Origin: Bdellovibrio svalbardensis
Lineage (GTDB): Bacteria > Bdellovibrionota > Bdellovibrionia > Bdellovibrionales > Bdellovibrionaceae
NCBI RefSeq assembly: GCF_029531655.1
Contig: NZ_JANRMI010000002.1
Span: forward strand, 620,001-684,000
Length of the DNA stretch: 64,000 bases
Direction: 5' to 3'
Both the position numbers and the translations under genes were made by a program. The notes under the pieces were generated by a model. It was not told the DNA's origin and did no database searches. It worked only from the letters and a program-made list of their open reading frames with translations. The stretch's first letter is position 1; the number at the start of each line of letters is the position of its first letter. Shown here one piece after another: positions 26,290-35,082 of this stretch.

Positions 26290-27893
26290 ACGGAGCTCCT
26301 TTGATTGTAAGCGTGATTCACCAGCAAGCTCGCGATACGGCGATATTCACTTAAAAGATCCAAGTGGATAGAGCTGGTGTTGATGGAGGTCGCTAGGCCG
26401 CGATTAAGACGACTGATGTGATTCTCACGCAAAGAGATTTCTAGTTTTGCCAGGTCGCGCTTCAATTGAATAGCAGCGTCGCACAGCTCACGATTCTGGT
26501 AAGAATTGACTGCCATGGCGGCCACTTTCACCACTTGTTCGTGCATAGAGCGGATCTCTGACCAGCCCTCATCAGAAAACTCCAGCTTCAGCGCATTCTT
26601 TTTGATCGCCAAAGCCAGGATGTTGATATCAATCGCGTCAGCAGCTCGCTCGAGATCGCTTAGAAACATAATCATATTCATCACATTTTGATGAACCACT
26701 GTGGTGGATTTGTTCGCATGATCCAGAAGGAACATTTTGGTTTCACGGTAAAGGAAGTCGACTTTGTTATCGCGGTCTTTGATGGAATCAAAATCTTTAG
26801 GGTCGTTGGTTTCAAATAAACGGATGGAGTCTTTGATCATGCCAATAACGATGTCGGCAGTGCGCATGATTTCACGATTGGCATACGATACTGCCAATGC
26901 GGAGCTTTGATAGTTATCCATATTCACAAATTCAGTGCCAAACTCTTCAGAGGCGGCTTTCGGGAACATCTTCTCAATCAAGGCGGCGCCTTTGTTGATA
27001 AATGGATAGAATATGATCGCAGAGAGAATGTTGAAAATTAAATGCGCGTTCGCAATGGAACGGGCTGTTGTTGTATCAAAACTCATGAGGAAGTCGATAA
27101 ACAGCTGTGTGAACGGATAGAAGATCACGACACTGATGGTTTTATAGAAGAAATGGGCCCAGGCAACCTGACGGCCGATGTAGTTTCCGCCGGCGGCAGC
27201 AATGAGCGCCACCGAAGTTGTTCCAATGTTGGCGCCGTAAACCCAGATCATGGCATCATAGAATGAGATCGCTTTAACCGCAGCCAAGCTCATGGCAAGA
27301 CCAATCGTGATAGCGCTGCTTTGTACGATGGCGCAGAAGACGATGGAAATTAAGAGTGAATAGCCGGGATTGTCGCGGACGCTTTGGAAGAACTCCGTCA
27401 GCATCGGATTCTCTGCAAAGTGATTGGAGGCCACAGAGACAAACTTTAAGCCCAAGAAGAGCAAGGCAAAGCCCATGAAGGCGACAGAGATATTTTTGAA
27501 GATCGTTTTCTTTGCTTTAAAGTAGAAAGCGAAGGCAATGGCAAACACTGGCAGTGCATACTGCGCAAGATCGAAAGAAATCAATTGAACAGTGAGGGTT
27601 GTACCGATCGCTGTACCGATGATAACGCCCATTACTTGGCGGAGATTGACAACGCGGGCTGATCCAAGACCTACAAGCATCGACGTCACCGCGCCAGAGC
27701 TTTGCATTAAGGTCGTCAAAACCACACCCGTAAGGATGGCTAGAAATTTACTTTGGGAAAGGCGATTTAAAAGATTCGTGATCTTTCCGGCCATGATTTT
27801 TTCTAATGATGAGCTGGCAAGTCCCATACCATAGAGGAAAAGTGCAACCCCACTGATGAGGATTATGAAAAACGAATTCTGTGTATCTATCAT
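26286..27893 (-). CDS. Na/Pi cotransporter family protein with PhoU-like tail
   Basis: This 535-residue inner-membrane protein begins with the membrane domain of the Na/Pi cotransporter family (residues 1-310). It contains the duplicated QSS motifs characteristic of the family (TLMQSSGAVTSMLVGLG and AIVQSSAITIGLAMS). The last 200 residues are helical and PhoU-like (NVMNMIMFLSDLERAADAIDINILALA). Such proteins move phosphate with sodium, usually inward or for homeostasis. It is followed by the overlapping DUF486 gene. Upstream is a 175-bp spacer shared with a divergent NUDIX gene. Confidence 0.93.
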   Translation of the reverse strand: MIDTQNSFFIILISGVALFLYGMGLASSSLEKIMAGKITNLLNRLSQSKFLAILTGVVLTTLMQSSGAVTSMLVGLGSARVVNLRQVMGVIIGTAIGTTLTVQLISFDLAQYALPVFAIAFAFYFKAKKTIFKNISVAFMGFALLFLGLKFVSVASNHFAENPMLTEFFQSVRDNPGYSLLISIVFCAIVQSSAITIGLAMSLAAVKAISFYDAMIWVYGANIGTTSVALIAAAGGNYIGRQVAWAHFFYKTISVVIFYPFTQLFIDFLMSFDTTTARSIANAHLIFNILSAIIFYPFINKGAALIEKMFPKAASEEFGTEFVNMDNYQSSALAVSYANREIMRTADIVIGMIKDSIRLFETNDPKDFDSIKDRDNKVDFLYRETKMFLLDHANKSTTVVHQNVMNMIMFLSDLERAADAIDINILALAIKKNALKLEFSDEGWSEIRSMHEQVVKVAAMAVNSYQNRELCDAAIQLKRDLAKLEISLRENHISRLNRGLATSINTSSIHLDLLSEYRRIASLLVNHAYNQRSSV

Positions 27894-28068
27894 GACGTCA
27901 TGTCCTTGGTGCCTGGCTCTTTAATCAAGAGCGAATCAAAGAAGAATCATAACAATTCTGAATTCGATATCAAGTCTAAATGAATCATGCGCGAGGGCGA
28001 ATCCATGAAAACAATCCTTTTAAAAGAGCAGAAAGCGCTGTGTAATATGAGCCTTACAGGAGTTTCAA

Positions 28069-28479
28069 ATGAAGCAATCCTCAGAGCCCGTCTTAGTCGT
28101 GGCTGCTCTGATTCAAAGAGATTTTGATCCCGAAAAGAAAATTCTTATTGTGCGCAGGGGCCCCGGACAGAGCGGCGCTGGTTTTTGGGAATTTCCTGGA
28201 GGAAAAGTTGAAATAGGTGAAGATCCTAAATTGGCTTTGGTGCGCGAGATTGATGAGGAGTTGGGATTAAAAATTCGCGTGGGAGACCTTTTGGGGGAGC
28301 AGGATTTTGCCTATCCCTCAAAGGTCATTCGACTTAGAGTCTATTGGGTCTTGAGCTCTCATGATGACTTGGAGCTGCGCGAGCATGATGCCTTGAAATG
28401 GTGTTCCCCTCACGAAATTGTTGTGGAAGAACTGTCCGCAGCAGATCGCCCCTTTGTCGAATTAATCAAATTAAGGTAA
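28069..28479 (+). CDS. NUDIX hydrolase (MutT-like)
   Basis: The 136-residue protein has a perfect Nudix box, GGKVEIGEDPKLALVREIDEELGL, read as G-x5-E-x7-REUxEExGU, at about residues 45-67. The N-terminal VVAALIQRD...KKILIVRRGPG and the C-terminal tail resemble MutT-type (8-oxo-dGTP) pyrophosphohydrolases, so cleaning oxidised nucleotides is likely but not proven. CAGGAG precedes the ATG by 7 bases. Its 3' end overlaps the DCC-family gene by 9 bp, tail to tail. Confidence 0.92.
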   Translation: MKQSSEPVLVVAALIQRDFDPEKKILIVRRGPGQSGAGFWEFPGGKVEIGEDPKLALVREIDEELGLKIRVGDLLGEQDFAYPSKVIRLRVYWVLSSHDDLELREHDALKWCSPHEIVVEELSAADRPFVELIKLR

Positions 28480-28881
28480 TAGGTAGCTGCGTTCCTCAGA
28501 AGTGGGAAGACGACAGAAATCTCTTTGGCCAAACCAGCTATAGCGATTTTTTGCGACAACTTTATAAAGAATATCACGAAGGGGGCCTGGAATAATCCAC
28601 GCTATAGCGGCCAACTTGTAGGCACCACCTAGGCCCGTAAGAATTTTCAGAATAGCGGCAGAGCGATAATAGAGCTTTCCAGACTCATAATAGATCACGG
28701 TATCTAAGTTCGTTCGATCTTGAAGAGGAAGCACTTCCTCGGCTGTAGAGCCTTGAAGGGGGGCGAAGAGATAGGAATGGTTTGTGTCTCGCGTGATAAT
28801 GGCGTCCACAAACCCGTTACAAAGGTGACAGATACCATCAAAAAAGACTACATTTCTCATTTTTACGTCTACCTTTTCCAT
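28471..28881 (-). CDS. DCC-family thiol-disulfide oxidoreductase-like protein (DUF393)
   Basis: This 136-residue protein has the family signature VFFDGICHLCNGFVDAIITRD with D-x-C-x2-C near the N-terminus, followed by FAPLQGSTAEEVLP and a TVIYYESGKLYYRSAAILKILTGLGG segment. DUF393 proteins are thioredoxin-fold and thought to act on thiols, but the substrate is unknown. The N-terminus MEKVDVKMRNVVFF leaves two possible ATGs (28881 or seven codons later). It overlaps the NUDIX gene's tail and diverges from the LON-domain gene over 56 bp. Confidence 0.88.
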   Translation of the reverse strand: MEKVDVKMRNVVFFDGICHLCNGFVDAIITRDTNHSYLFAPLQGSTAEEVLPLQDRTNLDTVIYYESGKLYYRSAAILKILTGLGGAYKLAAIAWIIPGPLRDILYKVVAKNRYSWFGQRDFCRLPTSEERSYLLP

Positions 28882-28937
28882 AGCTATCTCAGCTTACAAT
28901 CTTTATAATAGAGTATCAAGGTGAGGAGTCCAGCAGT

Positions 28938-29555
28938 ATGGAAGTCTTTCTTTTTCCTCTAGTTAACGTGACCTTATTCCCCAGGACTATAAAGCCCTTG
29001 AATATCTTTGAGCCTCGCTATCTTGCGATGATGAAAGAGGCTGCTGCGACCAAAACTCCCATAGCTCTTGGCTATATCGAAGATCCTTCCAAAGTCACTC
29101 CAGTGAATGCCGGGGAACCAGTATCCTTCGTCAGAGAGATTGCAGGCTACGGTTATGTGCAAATCATTGAAGAGCGGGTTAACGGAACTCTTTTGGTCTT
29201 TTTGCAGGGGCAAGGCAAGTTACGACTGGGCAAAGTTATCGACAGTGGGACGCCTTATATAGTTTGCGAGTCGTCCATTATTCCAGAGAAAACGATCTTA
29301 GAAGCCCCACAAAAATCAAAATTAAATTCTTTGCAGAAAATTTTGACCAGATGGATTCATACACATATTTCAGATCCACAGCAGCAGGACACTTTTATGC
29401 GAAACCTTGTTCATCCCGAAGAGGTTGTGGGGGCGTTCGCATCTTATCTCGTTCGTGATTACGATCTCCAGCAGATGGTGCTGGAGTTTAATGATATTAA
29501 TGAGAAAGTTCTATTCTTGCACAGACTAATGGAGTCTAACGAGCTGACAGTTTAG
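28938..29555 (+). CDS. LON substrate-binding-domain protein
   Basis: This 205-residue protein is a stand-alone N-terminal LON domain without the AAA+ or Ser-Lys protease parts. The start EVFLFPLVNVTLFPRTIKPLNIFEPRYLAMM and the VREIAGYGYVQIIEERVNGTLLVFLQGQGKLRL core are typical. Such proteins are common in bacteria and may bind unfolded protein or adapt other partners; the role is uncertain. GAGGAG lies about 9 bases before the ATG. Its last 20 bp overlap the convergent ctaA gene. Confidence 0.88.
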   Translation: MEVFLFPLVNVTLFPRTIKPLNIFEPRYLAMMKEAAATKTPIALGYIEDPSKVTPVNAGEPVSFVREIAGYGYVQIIEERVNGTLLVFLQGQGKLRLGKVIDSGTPYIVCESSIIPEKTILEAPQKSKLNSLQKILTRWIHTHISDPQQQDTFMRNLVHPEEVVGAFASYLVRDYDLQQMVLEFNDINEKVLFLHRLMESNELTV

Positions 29556-30450
29556 AAGCTCTGACAAAGAAAACCCATTGAAGTAAAATCACCCAAATAG
29601 TGTGTGCCAGCGTAAGATGCCCGATTTTCATCCAAGTTGGGGCATGTAAAAGCAGGGTCGCCATTCCGAAAAGAATTCCTACAATCAAAAGTAAACTCAT
29701 CTGTAGTGACTTCTTTTGCAGTAGGGCGTTGTCGGATATTTGCGCCTTCATCCAGAAGAAGAATGCCAAAGAGCCAGCACCGATAACTGCTAACAAAGGA
29801 TGGAGTCCTCGCAGGCGCACAAGGAAGTGTGATTGGGTTGAGAAGTCCGCCAAAAAGCCATCATATAGATTTTCAGTCGGGAACAGCGAATTAGACAAGG
29901 AAGCCCAGGCCCCGGTGATTCCTAATAGAACAATCACCCATGGAAGATATTTATATTTTCTATCTTGGCTGGACGGAGCGGGGAGGTCTGCATGCAGAGT
30001 TGCCCCCGCATAAGTCAAAGCCACTGCTCCAGTGAGCATAAATGAATTCATCTGGTGCAGAGCCATGACGAAGGCACGATAAGGCGTGTCGTTGGTGGTG
30101 ACCAGTTTAAATAGAACCAGCTTTGCGCCGAGCAAGGCTTCAGTGATCATAAAAATCAAAGTGGCAAGTGCAGCTTTGCGTGCGAAGTGACCGACAGGGT
30201 AAAGCTTTCGTGCCGCCCACCAAAAGTAGATAACCACAAATCCGTAAATGCCCGACATGAGGCGATGTGCATACTCAACCCAAGTTTTTCCTCTCTGTGC
30301 TTCGGGGATGAGTTGTCCATGGCATAGTGGCCAGGTGTCGCCGCAGCCATCGCCAGAGTGTGAAATGCGAACCCACGCCCCCCAAAGAATCACGAGAAGG
30401 GTGTAAATTAGAAGGCTAAATGCAAATTTCTTGTATCCAGATTTTGTCAT
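29536..30450 (-). CDS. ctaA: Heme A synthase (CtaA/COX15 family)
   Basis: This inner-membrane enzyme oxidises heme O to heme A for cytochrome c oxidase. About eight membrane spans are visible, with signatures WVRISHSGDGCGDTWPLCHG, WVEYAHRLMSG (heme-ligand His), and MALHQMNSFMLTGAV. The frame is open from a TTG at 30489, but the ATG at 30450 (MTKSGYKKF) gives the usual start. The ribosome site is weak. It implies an aerobic heme-a oxidase. The other genes for it are not in this window. Confidence 0.92.
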   Translation of the reverse strand: MTKSGYKKFAFSLLIYTLLVILWGAWVRISHSGDGCGDTWPLCHGQLIPEAQRGKTWVEYAHRLMSGIYGFVVIYFWWAARKLYPVGHFARKAALATLIFMITEALLGAKLVLFKLVTTNDTPYRAFVMALHQMNSFMLTGAVALTYAGATLHADLPAPSSQDRKYKYLPWVIVLLGITGAWASLSNSLFPTENLYDGFLADFSTQSHFLVRLRGLHPLLAVIGAGSLAFFFWMKAQISDNALLQKKSLQMSLLLIVGILFGMATLLLHAPTWMKIGHLTLAHTIWVILLQWVFFVRASKLSAR

Positions 30451-30540
30451 AGCACTTATCGGGTTATCATGGGCCCTAAAATGGGTCAATCAGGGGTGCC
30501 AGTTATTGACAGAAAAGCCTTAGCAATGTCTTACTGAGTT

Positions 30541-31476
30541 ATGTCTGAAAAACACGCAAATCACCACCATTCGCATAGTCATTCCCATTCTCACAGCCAT
30601 CATCATTCCCATGGTGCTGTCATTGGGCGGATGAGATTCGCATTTGTTCTCAATCTAAGTTTTGCGATCATTGAGTTGGTTGGCGGAATTATGACCAATA
30701 GCGTGGCTATTTTGAGTGACGCACTTCATGATTTTGGAGATGCCTTGGCCATGGTGATTGCGATCACCATGGAGAAACTATCACATCGAAGCAGTGATCA
30801 GCATTTCTCTTACGGCTATCGTCGATTCTCCACGCTCGGAGCGATCATCACTGGTGTGATCTTGATTTTGGGCTCAGTTTTTATTTTGATCGAAGCGGCA
30901 CCGCGCCTGATTCATCCGCAGCAACCCCAGGCGGATGGGATGTTGGCATTGGCTTTTCTTGGAGTTGCTGTGAATGGTTATGCGGCATTTCGAGTTTCCA
31001 AGGGGACTTCTTTGAATGAAAGAATGCTGATGTGGCATATGATTGAAGACGTCGCAGGCTGGGTGCTAGTGTTGATCGGCGCCATTGTGATGAAGTTCTT
31101 CGATGTTCCCCAGGTCGATGCAGGGTTGGCCATCGCTCTCTCTTTGTGGATTTTGTACAATGTTTTTAGAAACCTGAAGGACGCGATGAGAGTGTTCTTG
31201 ATGGCGACACCGGCTGGGGCTTCTGTGGATGAAGTGAGTGCCGAGATTAAGAAGTTAGATCAGGTAGAAGATGTTCATCATGCTCACTTGTGGTCTTTGG
31301 ATGGCGAAAATCATGTATTGAGTGCACATGTTGTGCTGAATAGTGAGGCTCGCATCGAAGACATGCAAAATGTGAAATTAAAGATTAAGGATCTTGTTAA
31401 AAAGTACGGAATTATCGAGGCCACAATTGAAACCGAAATCACGGGAACAAGTTGTCTCGATCCGGAACATAAATAG
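30541..31476 (+). CDS. Cation diffusion facilitator (Zn/Cd efflux, CzcD-like)
   Basis: This 311-residue inner-membrane exporter has an extremely His-rich N-terminus (KHANHHHSHSHSHSH and more), then six membrane spans with the metal-site patterns LSDALHDFGD and HMIEDVAGW. A cytosolic domain begins near residue 220 (VDEVSAEIKKLDQVEDVHHAHLWSLDGENHVLSAHVV). It should export zinc or similar divalent metal with proton exchange. The ATG has no clear ribosome site. A nested inverted repeat follows its stop. Confidence 0.94.
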   Translation: MSEKHANHHHSHSHSHSHSHHHSHGAVIGRMRFAFVLNLSFAIIELVGGIMTNSVAILSDALHDFGDALAMVIAITMEKLSHRSSDQHFSYGYRRFSTLGAIITGVILILGSVFILIEAAPRLIHPQQPQADGMLALAFLGVAVNGYAAFRVSKGTSLNERMLMWHMIEDVAGWVLVLIGAIVMKFFDVPQVDAGLAIALSLWILYNVFRNLKDAMRVFLMATPAGASVDEVSAEIKKLDQVEDVHHAHLWSLDGENHVLSAHVVLNSEARIEDMQNVKLKIKDLVKKYGIIEATIETEITGTSCLDPEHK

Positions 31477-31487
31477 AATATCGATGT

Positions 31488-31502
31488 CCCTCTTTGAGAG
31501 GG
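31488..31502 (+). terminator. Hairpin after the CDF gene
   Basis: CCCTCT-TTG-AGAGGG is a perfect 6-bp stem with a 3-base loop, 12 bp past the stop. An imperfect TCTCT/AGAGA repeat follows. No good T tract is present, so its strength as terminator is doubtful. Confidence 0.4.
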
Positions 31503-31579
31503 CTCTCGTCTCTCTCTGAGAAAGAGAACTAAAATAAGTTAATTCATCATTTTAACCCAGTAAAAACACTCGGTTTTCC

Positions 31580-31607
31580 GAAAGTTTTTGTCTAATTCTG
31601 CCGATAT
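31580..31607 (+). promoter_or_regulatory. Candidate sigma-28 (FliA) promoter for the pilin-like operon
   Basis: GAAAGTTT (31580-31587), 12 bases, then GCCGATAT (31600-31607) resembles the sigma-28 consensus TAAAGTTT-N11-GCCGATAA. The start of transcription would be near 31615 and the first gene's ATG is at 31634 with AGGAG in between. The spacer is one base longer than optimum unless the -35 box is shifted by one, so this is a candidate, not certain. Confidence 0.5.
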
Positions 31608-31633
31608 ATTCTGCATTAGGAGACGAGGCATTT

Positions 31634-34606
31634 ATGAGAACCACTTCTGTACGTATGGGTAGTAATCGCGGAAACGTGATGCTGCAAGTATTGGCGGCTA
31701 CAGCTGCCATGAGTATCTCGTTTTACTTCTTAACGAATTATGTAATTGGCCAGAAGAAGCAAATTTCGAAAACTGTGAATGCTGTGAATTTGCGTTTCGC
31801 ACTCAACAGTACAATGGACTATGTAATTTTCGGTGTTCGGCAAAAGTATTGTTTTTCTGATGACGGCCTGTTGATGGACGATAAAGCAAAGTGTGATCTG
31901 ACCAATACCGGAAGCGTTGAACGTTTGATTATGTCGCCAAGCCAGGCGAATTATATCCGTATGATGAAATCACAAAACAATATCGATTTCGGTGTTGGTG
32001 TAGATTACAACAATCTTCCTTTAAATGAAATCACCCGCAAGTTAGAGGTTAATAAACTTTCAGCAGCCCATCCATTGATTGGGGTCATGCAGAAGTTGGC
32101 AACAGTTAAAGACGAGATCACTGGTGAGGTCATTCCGGTCGGCGGTGTTAAAGTTGTTTTGACTAGAGATAACAGCCCTTATCTTCCTGTTGCTGGTCGC
32201 GAAGTTTACATCAAAATTTCCTTGGCCTTGGTAGACAAGAGTGGTCAGGTTATTAAGTTAGCTGATAGACCATTGGTTTTGAATTCATCATTATCTATTT
32301 ATCCAAGGGAAGTGGGATCGTTTGCTTTATTGGTAGCAAATGATTTGCATCTCAACTTGGACGGTGATTCGGCGCCCACACTTGCTGGTGATGTGAATTT
32401 ACATCAATTTGCCAATCGCAAAGAGGTGCAAGGGCCAGGATTGGTATTTTTAAGCCCCGTCTTCGTTAATCGCGATATTTATTTGCCAGCGTTGACAGAA
32501 GATAAAACGGCAACGGCAGATAGCTCAAAATACGCTGCGGTTACTTTCGCTGACCGTGTGGTTATGGGTAATGGTTGGTTGCGCACAACCGGTGATAAAA
32601 TGTATGCGCCAAGAACCTCAGGTAATTTACAGGACAGATACTGGGCTGATTCAACTAGCTTTGGTGGTTTCCTTAAAGGAATTGAGAATGATGGTGGTCT
32701 AGATAAAGGCCTTATGGTATTTGCTCATGTCGCTGGCGCTGCTGGGCTGAGTCCTGCGGATACTGAGAAAGCCAAAGAGTGTGCGAAGATGGCAACTCTA
32801 GATTCCGATATCACTCAAACTCTAGAGACGCAGCTCGGGGCGAGTCTTCGTGGTGGCTACGACCCAACTCAGCCGGATGAAATTCCCTATAAGTTGTACT
32901 TTTCGAGTTGGAATACATTCAATGCCCAAAATATTGCTCAAGGGCCCTCTGATACAAGCAGTTGGGATAATGGATATGTTAGCTATAATGGAAGTGATTC
33001 CGGTCCAGTTATGAAGGTTTCATTTACGCTTGGCAACAGATCCATTGAGTTGGATATGCCATTTGGCTCTGAAGTGACCTTGCGCCCTAAGATTGGATCT
33101 TCAGCGACCGAAAGTTCTTTGTTGTCAGCAAAGAAATCTGCGGCCAACACTCTGAGTACAGCACAAACTGCCTATGATGATGTAACCGCTCAAGAAGCGA
33201 GTCTTAAAAAGAAGTTGGCTGACAAACAGCTAGCTTTAGCAGATGAGATGGCGAAGCCATTGGCATCATCACCATCGCCATCGCCATCACCATCACCGTC
33301 ACCGTCACCGTCACCATCACCATCACCATCACCATCACCATCACCAGAACCAACGCCAACGCCAACGCCAACGCCAACGCCGTCACCGAGTCCTGTTGAA
33401 TATCGCGATGAAGCATTGGTAACTCAGCTTCAGAAAGACATCACTTCATTGAATTCTCAGTTGACAGCCTTGGGAGTTACCGCGAAGAAAACTACTTTGG
33501 ATAGTGCTCAAGCGGCATACGACGTAGCAAATGGAAAATACACTGATTATATGAATGCAGTCAGTGTTAGACCTGAGATGACTATTTCTGTTGATTCTTC
33601 CCGTCGTAATAAGGCGCAAATTAATTTTTCAGTAAAAAATGCAGATCACTTTGTTAACGAATTGGGAAAACCGTCCGCTCCAGTAGTGGGTGTTTTAGCA
33701 TATGACTATAGCTATTATAAAGGGCAGCCAATTTACTCAACTCCAAATGCGAATCTTCAGGGGTATTTAAATTTTACAATGAGTGCTGACAAAAAATCAT
33801 TGGTGCCTCCAACAAGTATGTCGGCGACGGCAGCAAATACCTCTACGACAAGTTTGAAAGAGGATGATCCAAATGGCGCTGCAGATACCCTTTTGGATGA
33901 TTGTGAAAAGTATCGTAGTGCGGCGACAAGCCAGTCTTTTGGTGGAGCAAGTTGGAATGTAGACTATTCGGCGACAACTCGTTATTCATGGAACTTTGCT
34001 GCAGACGGCGCGACAATTGGTAGTGATCCTGCCATTAATTCAACGATTGTCCTAGATGGTACGAATTCTCCGGCCCCTTATTCTGCGCCGAATTGGCCAA
34101 AGTTTAATGTTTATTCGATTGCGAAGGCATGTCAAATCACGGCAACAGCTAAAATTGTGACGGGATTTTTTGCATGCGATACTTTAACAATTGATGCGCG
34201 ATCTACACCTTTGCGAATTATTGGTACTTTTATCGTCGGAAAACTTTTCATCGCTAAAGAAGCCTATAAGGCCGGAATCACTTGGAGCACTATTTACTAT
34301 CCGCAGGCGACAAAAGAACTTCGAGATATTGGGATATTGCATCCTTCTCCGGGATCAAGTTGTGATATCAAATCAACAACTTCTCCGGTTTGGCATCCGA
34401 TTCCCTCCGTGCAAGAGTTATCAAACCGCATGACGTGCAATGCAATTAGCTTGCGTGCAAAAGCCGATCCGTTTCAGTGGACATCGGTGGATCCTGACTG
34501 CGGCTTGCCAGCTGTCTCTGGCACAACTCCACAAACAAACACAACTTGTAAACGAAGGTTAGTACGTTTTTATGTTGTCGAGCAGGGCAGAGAGGGAGGC
34601 TTATGA
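31634..34606 (+). CDS. Large prepilin-like surface protein with Ser-Pro linker
   Basis: This 990-residue protein begins with a basic stretch and a prepilin-like site, NRG followed by NVMLQ and a hydrophobic helix (VLAATAAMSISFYFLTNYVIG). The +5 position is Gln instead of the usual Glu. The long C-terminal part is presumably outside the inner membrane. Two helix-forming segments rich in Ala, Lys and Gln (about residues 495-543 and 590-640) flank a linker of Ser-Pro then Thr-Pro dipeptides (residues about 545-587). No catalytic motif was recognised. It is coupled by ATGA overlap to a second prepilin-like gene; an adhesin or large minor-pilin role is inferred. Confidence 0.7.
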   Translation: MRTTSVRMGSNRGNVMLQVLAATAAMSISFYFLTNYVIGQKKQISKTVNAVNLRFALNSTMDYVIFGVRQKYCFSDDGLLMDDKAKCDLTNTGSVERLIMSPSQANYIRMMKSQNNIDFGVGVDYNNLPLNEITRKLEVNKLSAAHPLIGVMQKLATVKDEITGEVIPVGGVKVVLTRDNSPYLPVAGREVYIKISLALVDKSGQVIKLADRPLVLNSSLSIYPREVGSFALLVANDLHLNLDGDSAPTLAGDVNLHQFANRKEVQGPGLVFLSPVFVNRDIYLPALTEDKTATADSSKYAAVTFADRVVMGNGWLRTTGDKMYAPRTSGNLQDRYWADSTSFGGFLKGIENDGGLDKGLMVFAHVAGAAGLSPADTEKAKECAKMATLDSDITQTLETQLGASLRGGYDPTQPDEIPYKLYFSSWNTFNAQNIAQGPSDTSSWDNGYVSYNGSDSGPVMKVSFTLGNRSIELDMPFGSEVTLRPKIGSSATESSLLSAKKSAANTLSTAQTAYDDVTAQEASLKKKLADKQLALADEMAKPLASSPSPSPSPSPSPSPSPSPSPSPSPSPEPTPTPTPTPTPSPSPVEYRDEALVTQLQKDITSLNSQLTALGVTAKKTTLDSAQAAYDVANGKYTDYMNAVSVRPEMTISVDSSRRNKAQINFSVKNADHFVNELGKPSAPVVGVLAYDYSYYKGQPIYSTPNANLQGYLNFTMSADKKSLVPPTSMSATAANTSTTSLKEDDPNGAADTLLDDCEKYRSAATSQSFGGASWNVDYSATTRYSWNFAADGATIGSDPAINSTIVLDGTNSPAPYSAPNWPKFNVYSIAKACQITATAKIVTGFFACDTLTIDARSTPLRIIGTFIVGKLFIAKEAYKAGITWSTIYYPQATKELRDIGILHPSPGSSCDIKSTTSPVWHPIPSVQELSNRMTCNAISLRAKADPFQWTSVDPDCGLPAVSGTTPQTNTTCKRRLVRFYVVEQGREGGL
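33265..33390 (+). repeat. In-frame hexanucleotide repeat encoding a Ser-Pro / Thr-Pro linker
   Basis: A run of 6-bp units (mainly CACCAT/CGCCAT/CACCGT variants in register) encodes about fifteen Ser-Pro pairs followed by Glu-Pro and several Thr-Pro pairs. Units are six bases, so slippage would lengthen or shorten the linker without breaking the frame. Confidence 0.85.
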
Positions 34607-35082
34607 GAACCTTTATGAAGATAAGCCAGAATCAAAAAGGGCAAACCATCATCGAGAGTCTCGTGGGGCTGGGTTTGATCGCGATTGTTGGTTTTGCATT
34701 TACGGGTGGTATGGTGGCATTACGCAATACCACTAAAAGCGCTGTGAATTTATCCGCCACAGAAAGGCAGATAAATGATATCGCCGAGAATATTAAATCG
34801 GGAGTTGAAAACTATCAAGTAAACTATAATTACGATCAAATGGGTTCCATGAAAAATGCCAATGAGGCCCTTCAAGTCGAGAGTCTTCCGATGGCCTGGG
34901 ATAATGATAAAGTTTTGCCACGTGAACAGTGTCCAAATTGTGCCGGAAGTTATGGATATATTATTCAGCCGCTAGAAATATATCGTGGTCTTTATCAAGT
35001 GACTTTGCGTATGACCCATAAAGATTGGATCTCAAAGGGTGAACCTTTTAGAGATTACACATTCGTTGTGAGTACAAAATGA
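34603..35082 (+). CDS. Prepilin-like protein (minor pilin/pseudopilin)
   Basis: This 159-residue protein has a canonical type III prepilin signal: basic leader, then Gly before QTIIE with Glu at +5 and a hydrophobic helix (SLVGLGLIAIVGFAFTGG). The short globular part has two cysteines in a CPNC pair (REQCPNCAGSYGY). A prepilin peptidase would cleave after Gly, and it should join a type IV pilus-like or secretion assembly. The ATG overlaps the preceding gene's stop and its own stop overlaps the next gene's start (ATGA), so translation is coupled. The precise role is unknown. Confidence 0.82.
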   Translation: MRTFMKISQNQKGQTIIESLVGLGLIAIVGFAFTGGMVALRNTTKSAVNLSATERQINDIAENIKSGVENYQVNYNYDQMGSMKNANEALQVESLPMAWDNDKVLPREQCPNCAGSYGYIIQPLEIYRGLYQVTLRMTHKDWISKGEPFRDYTFVVSTK

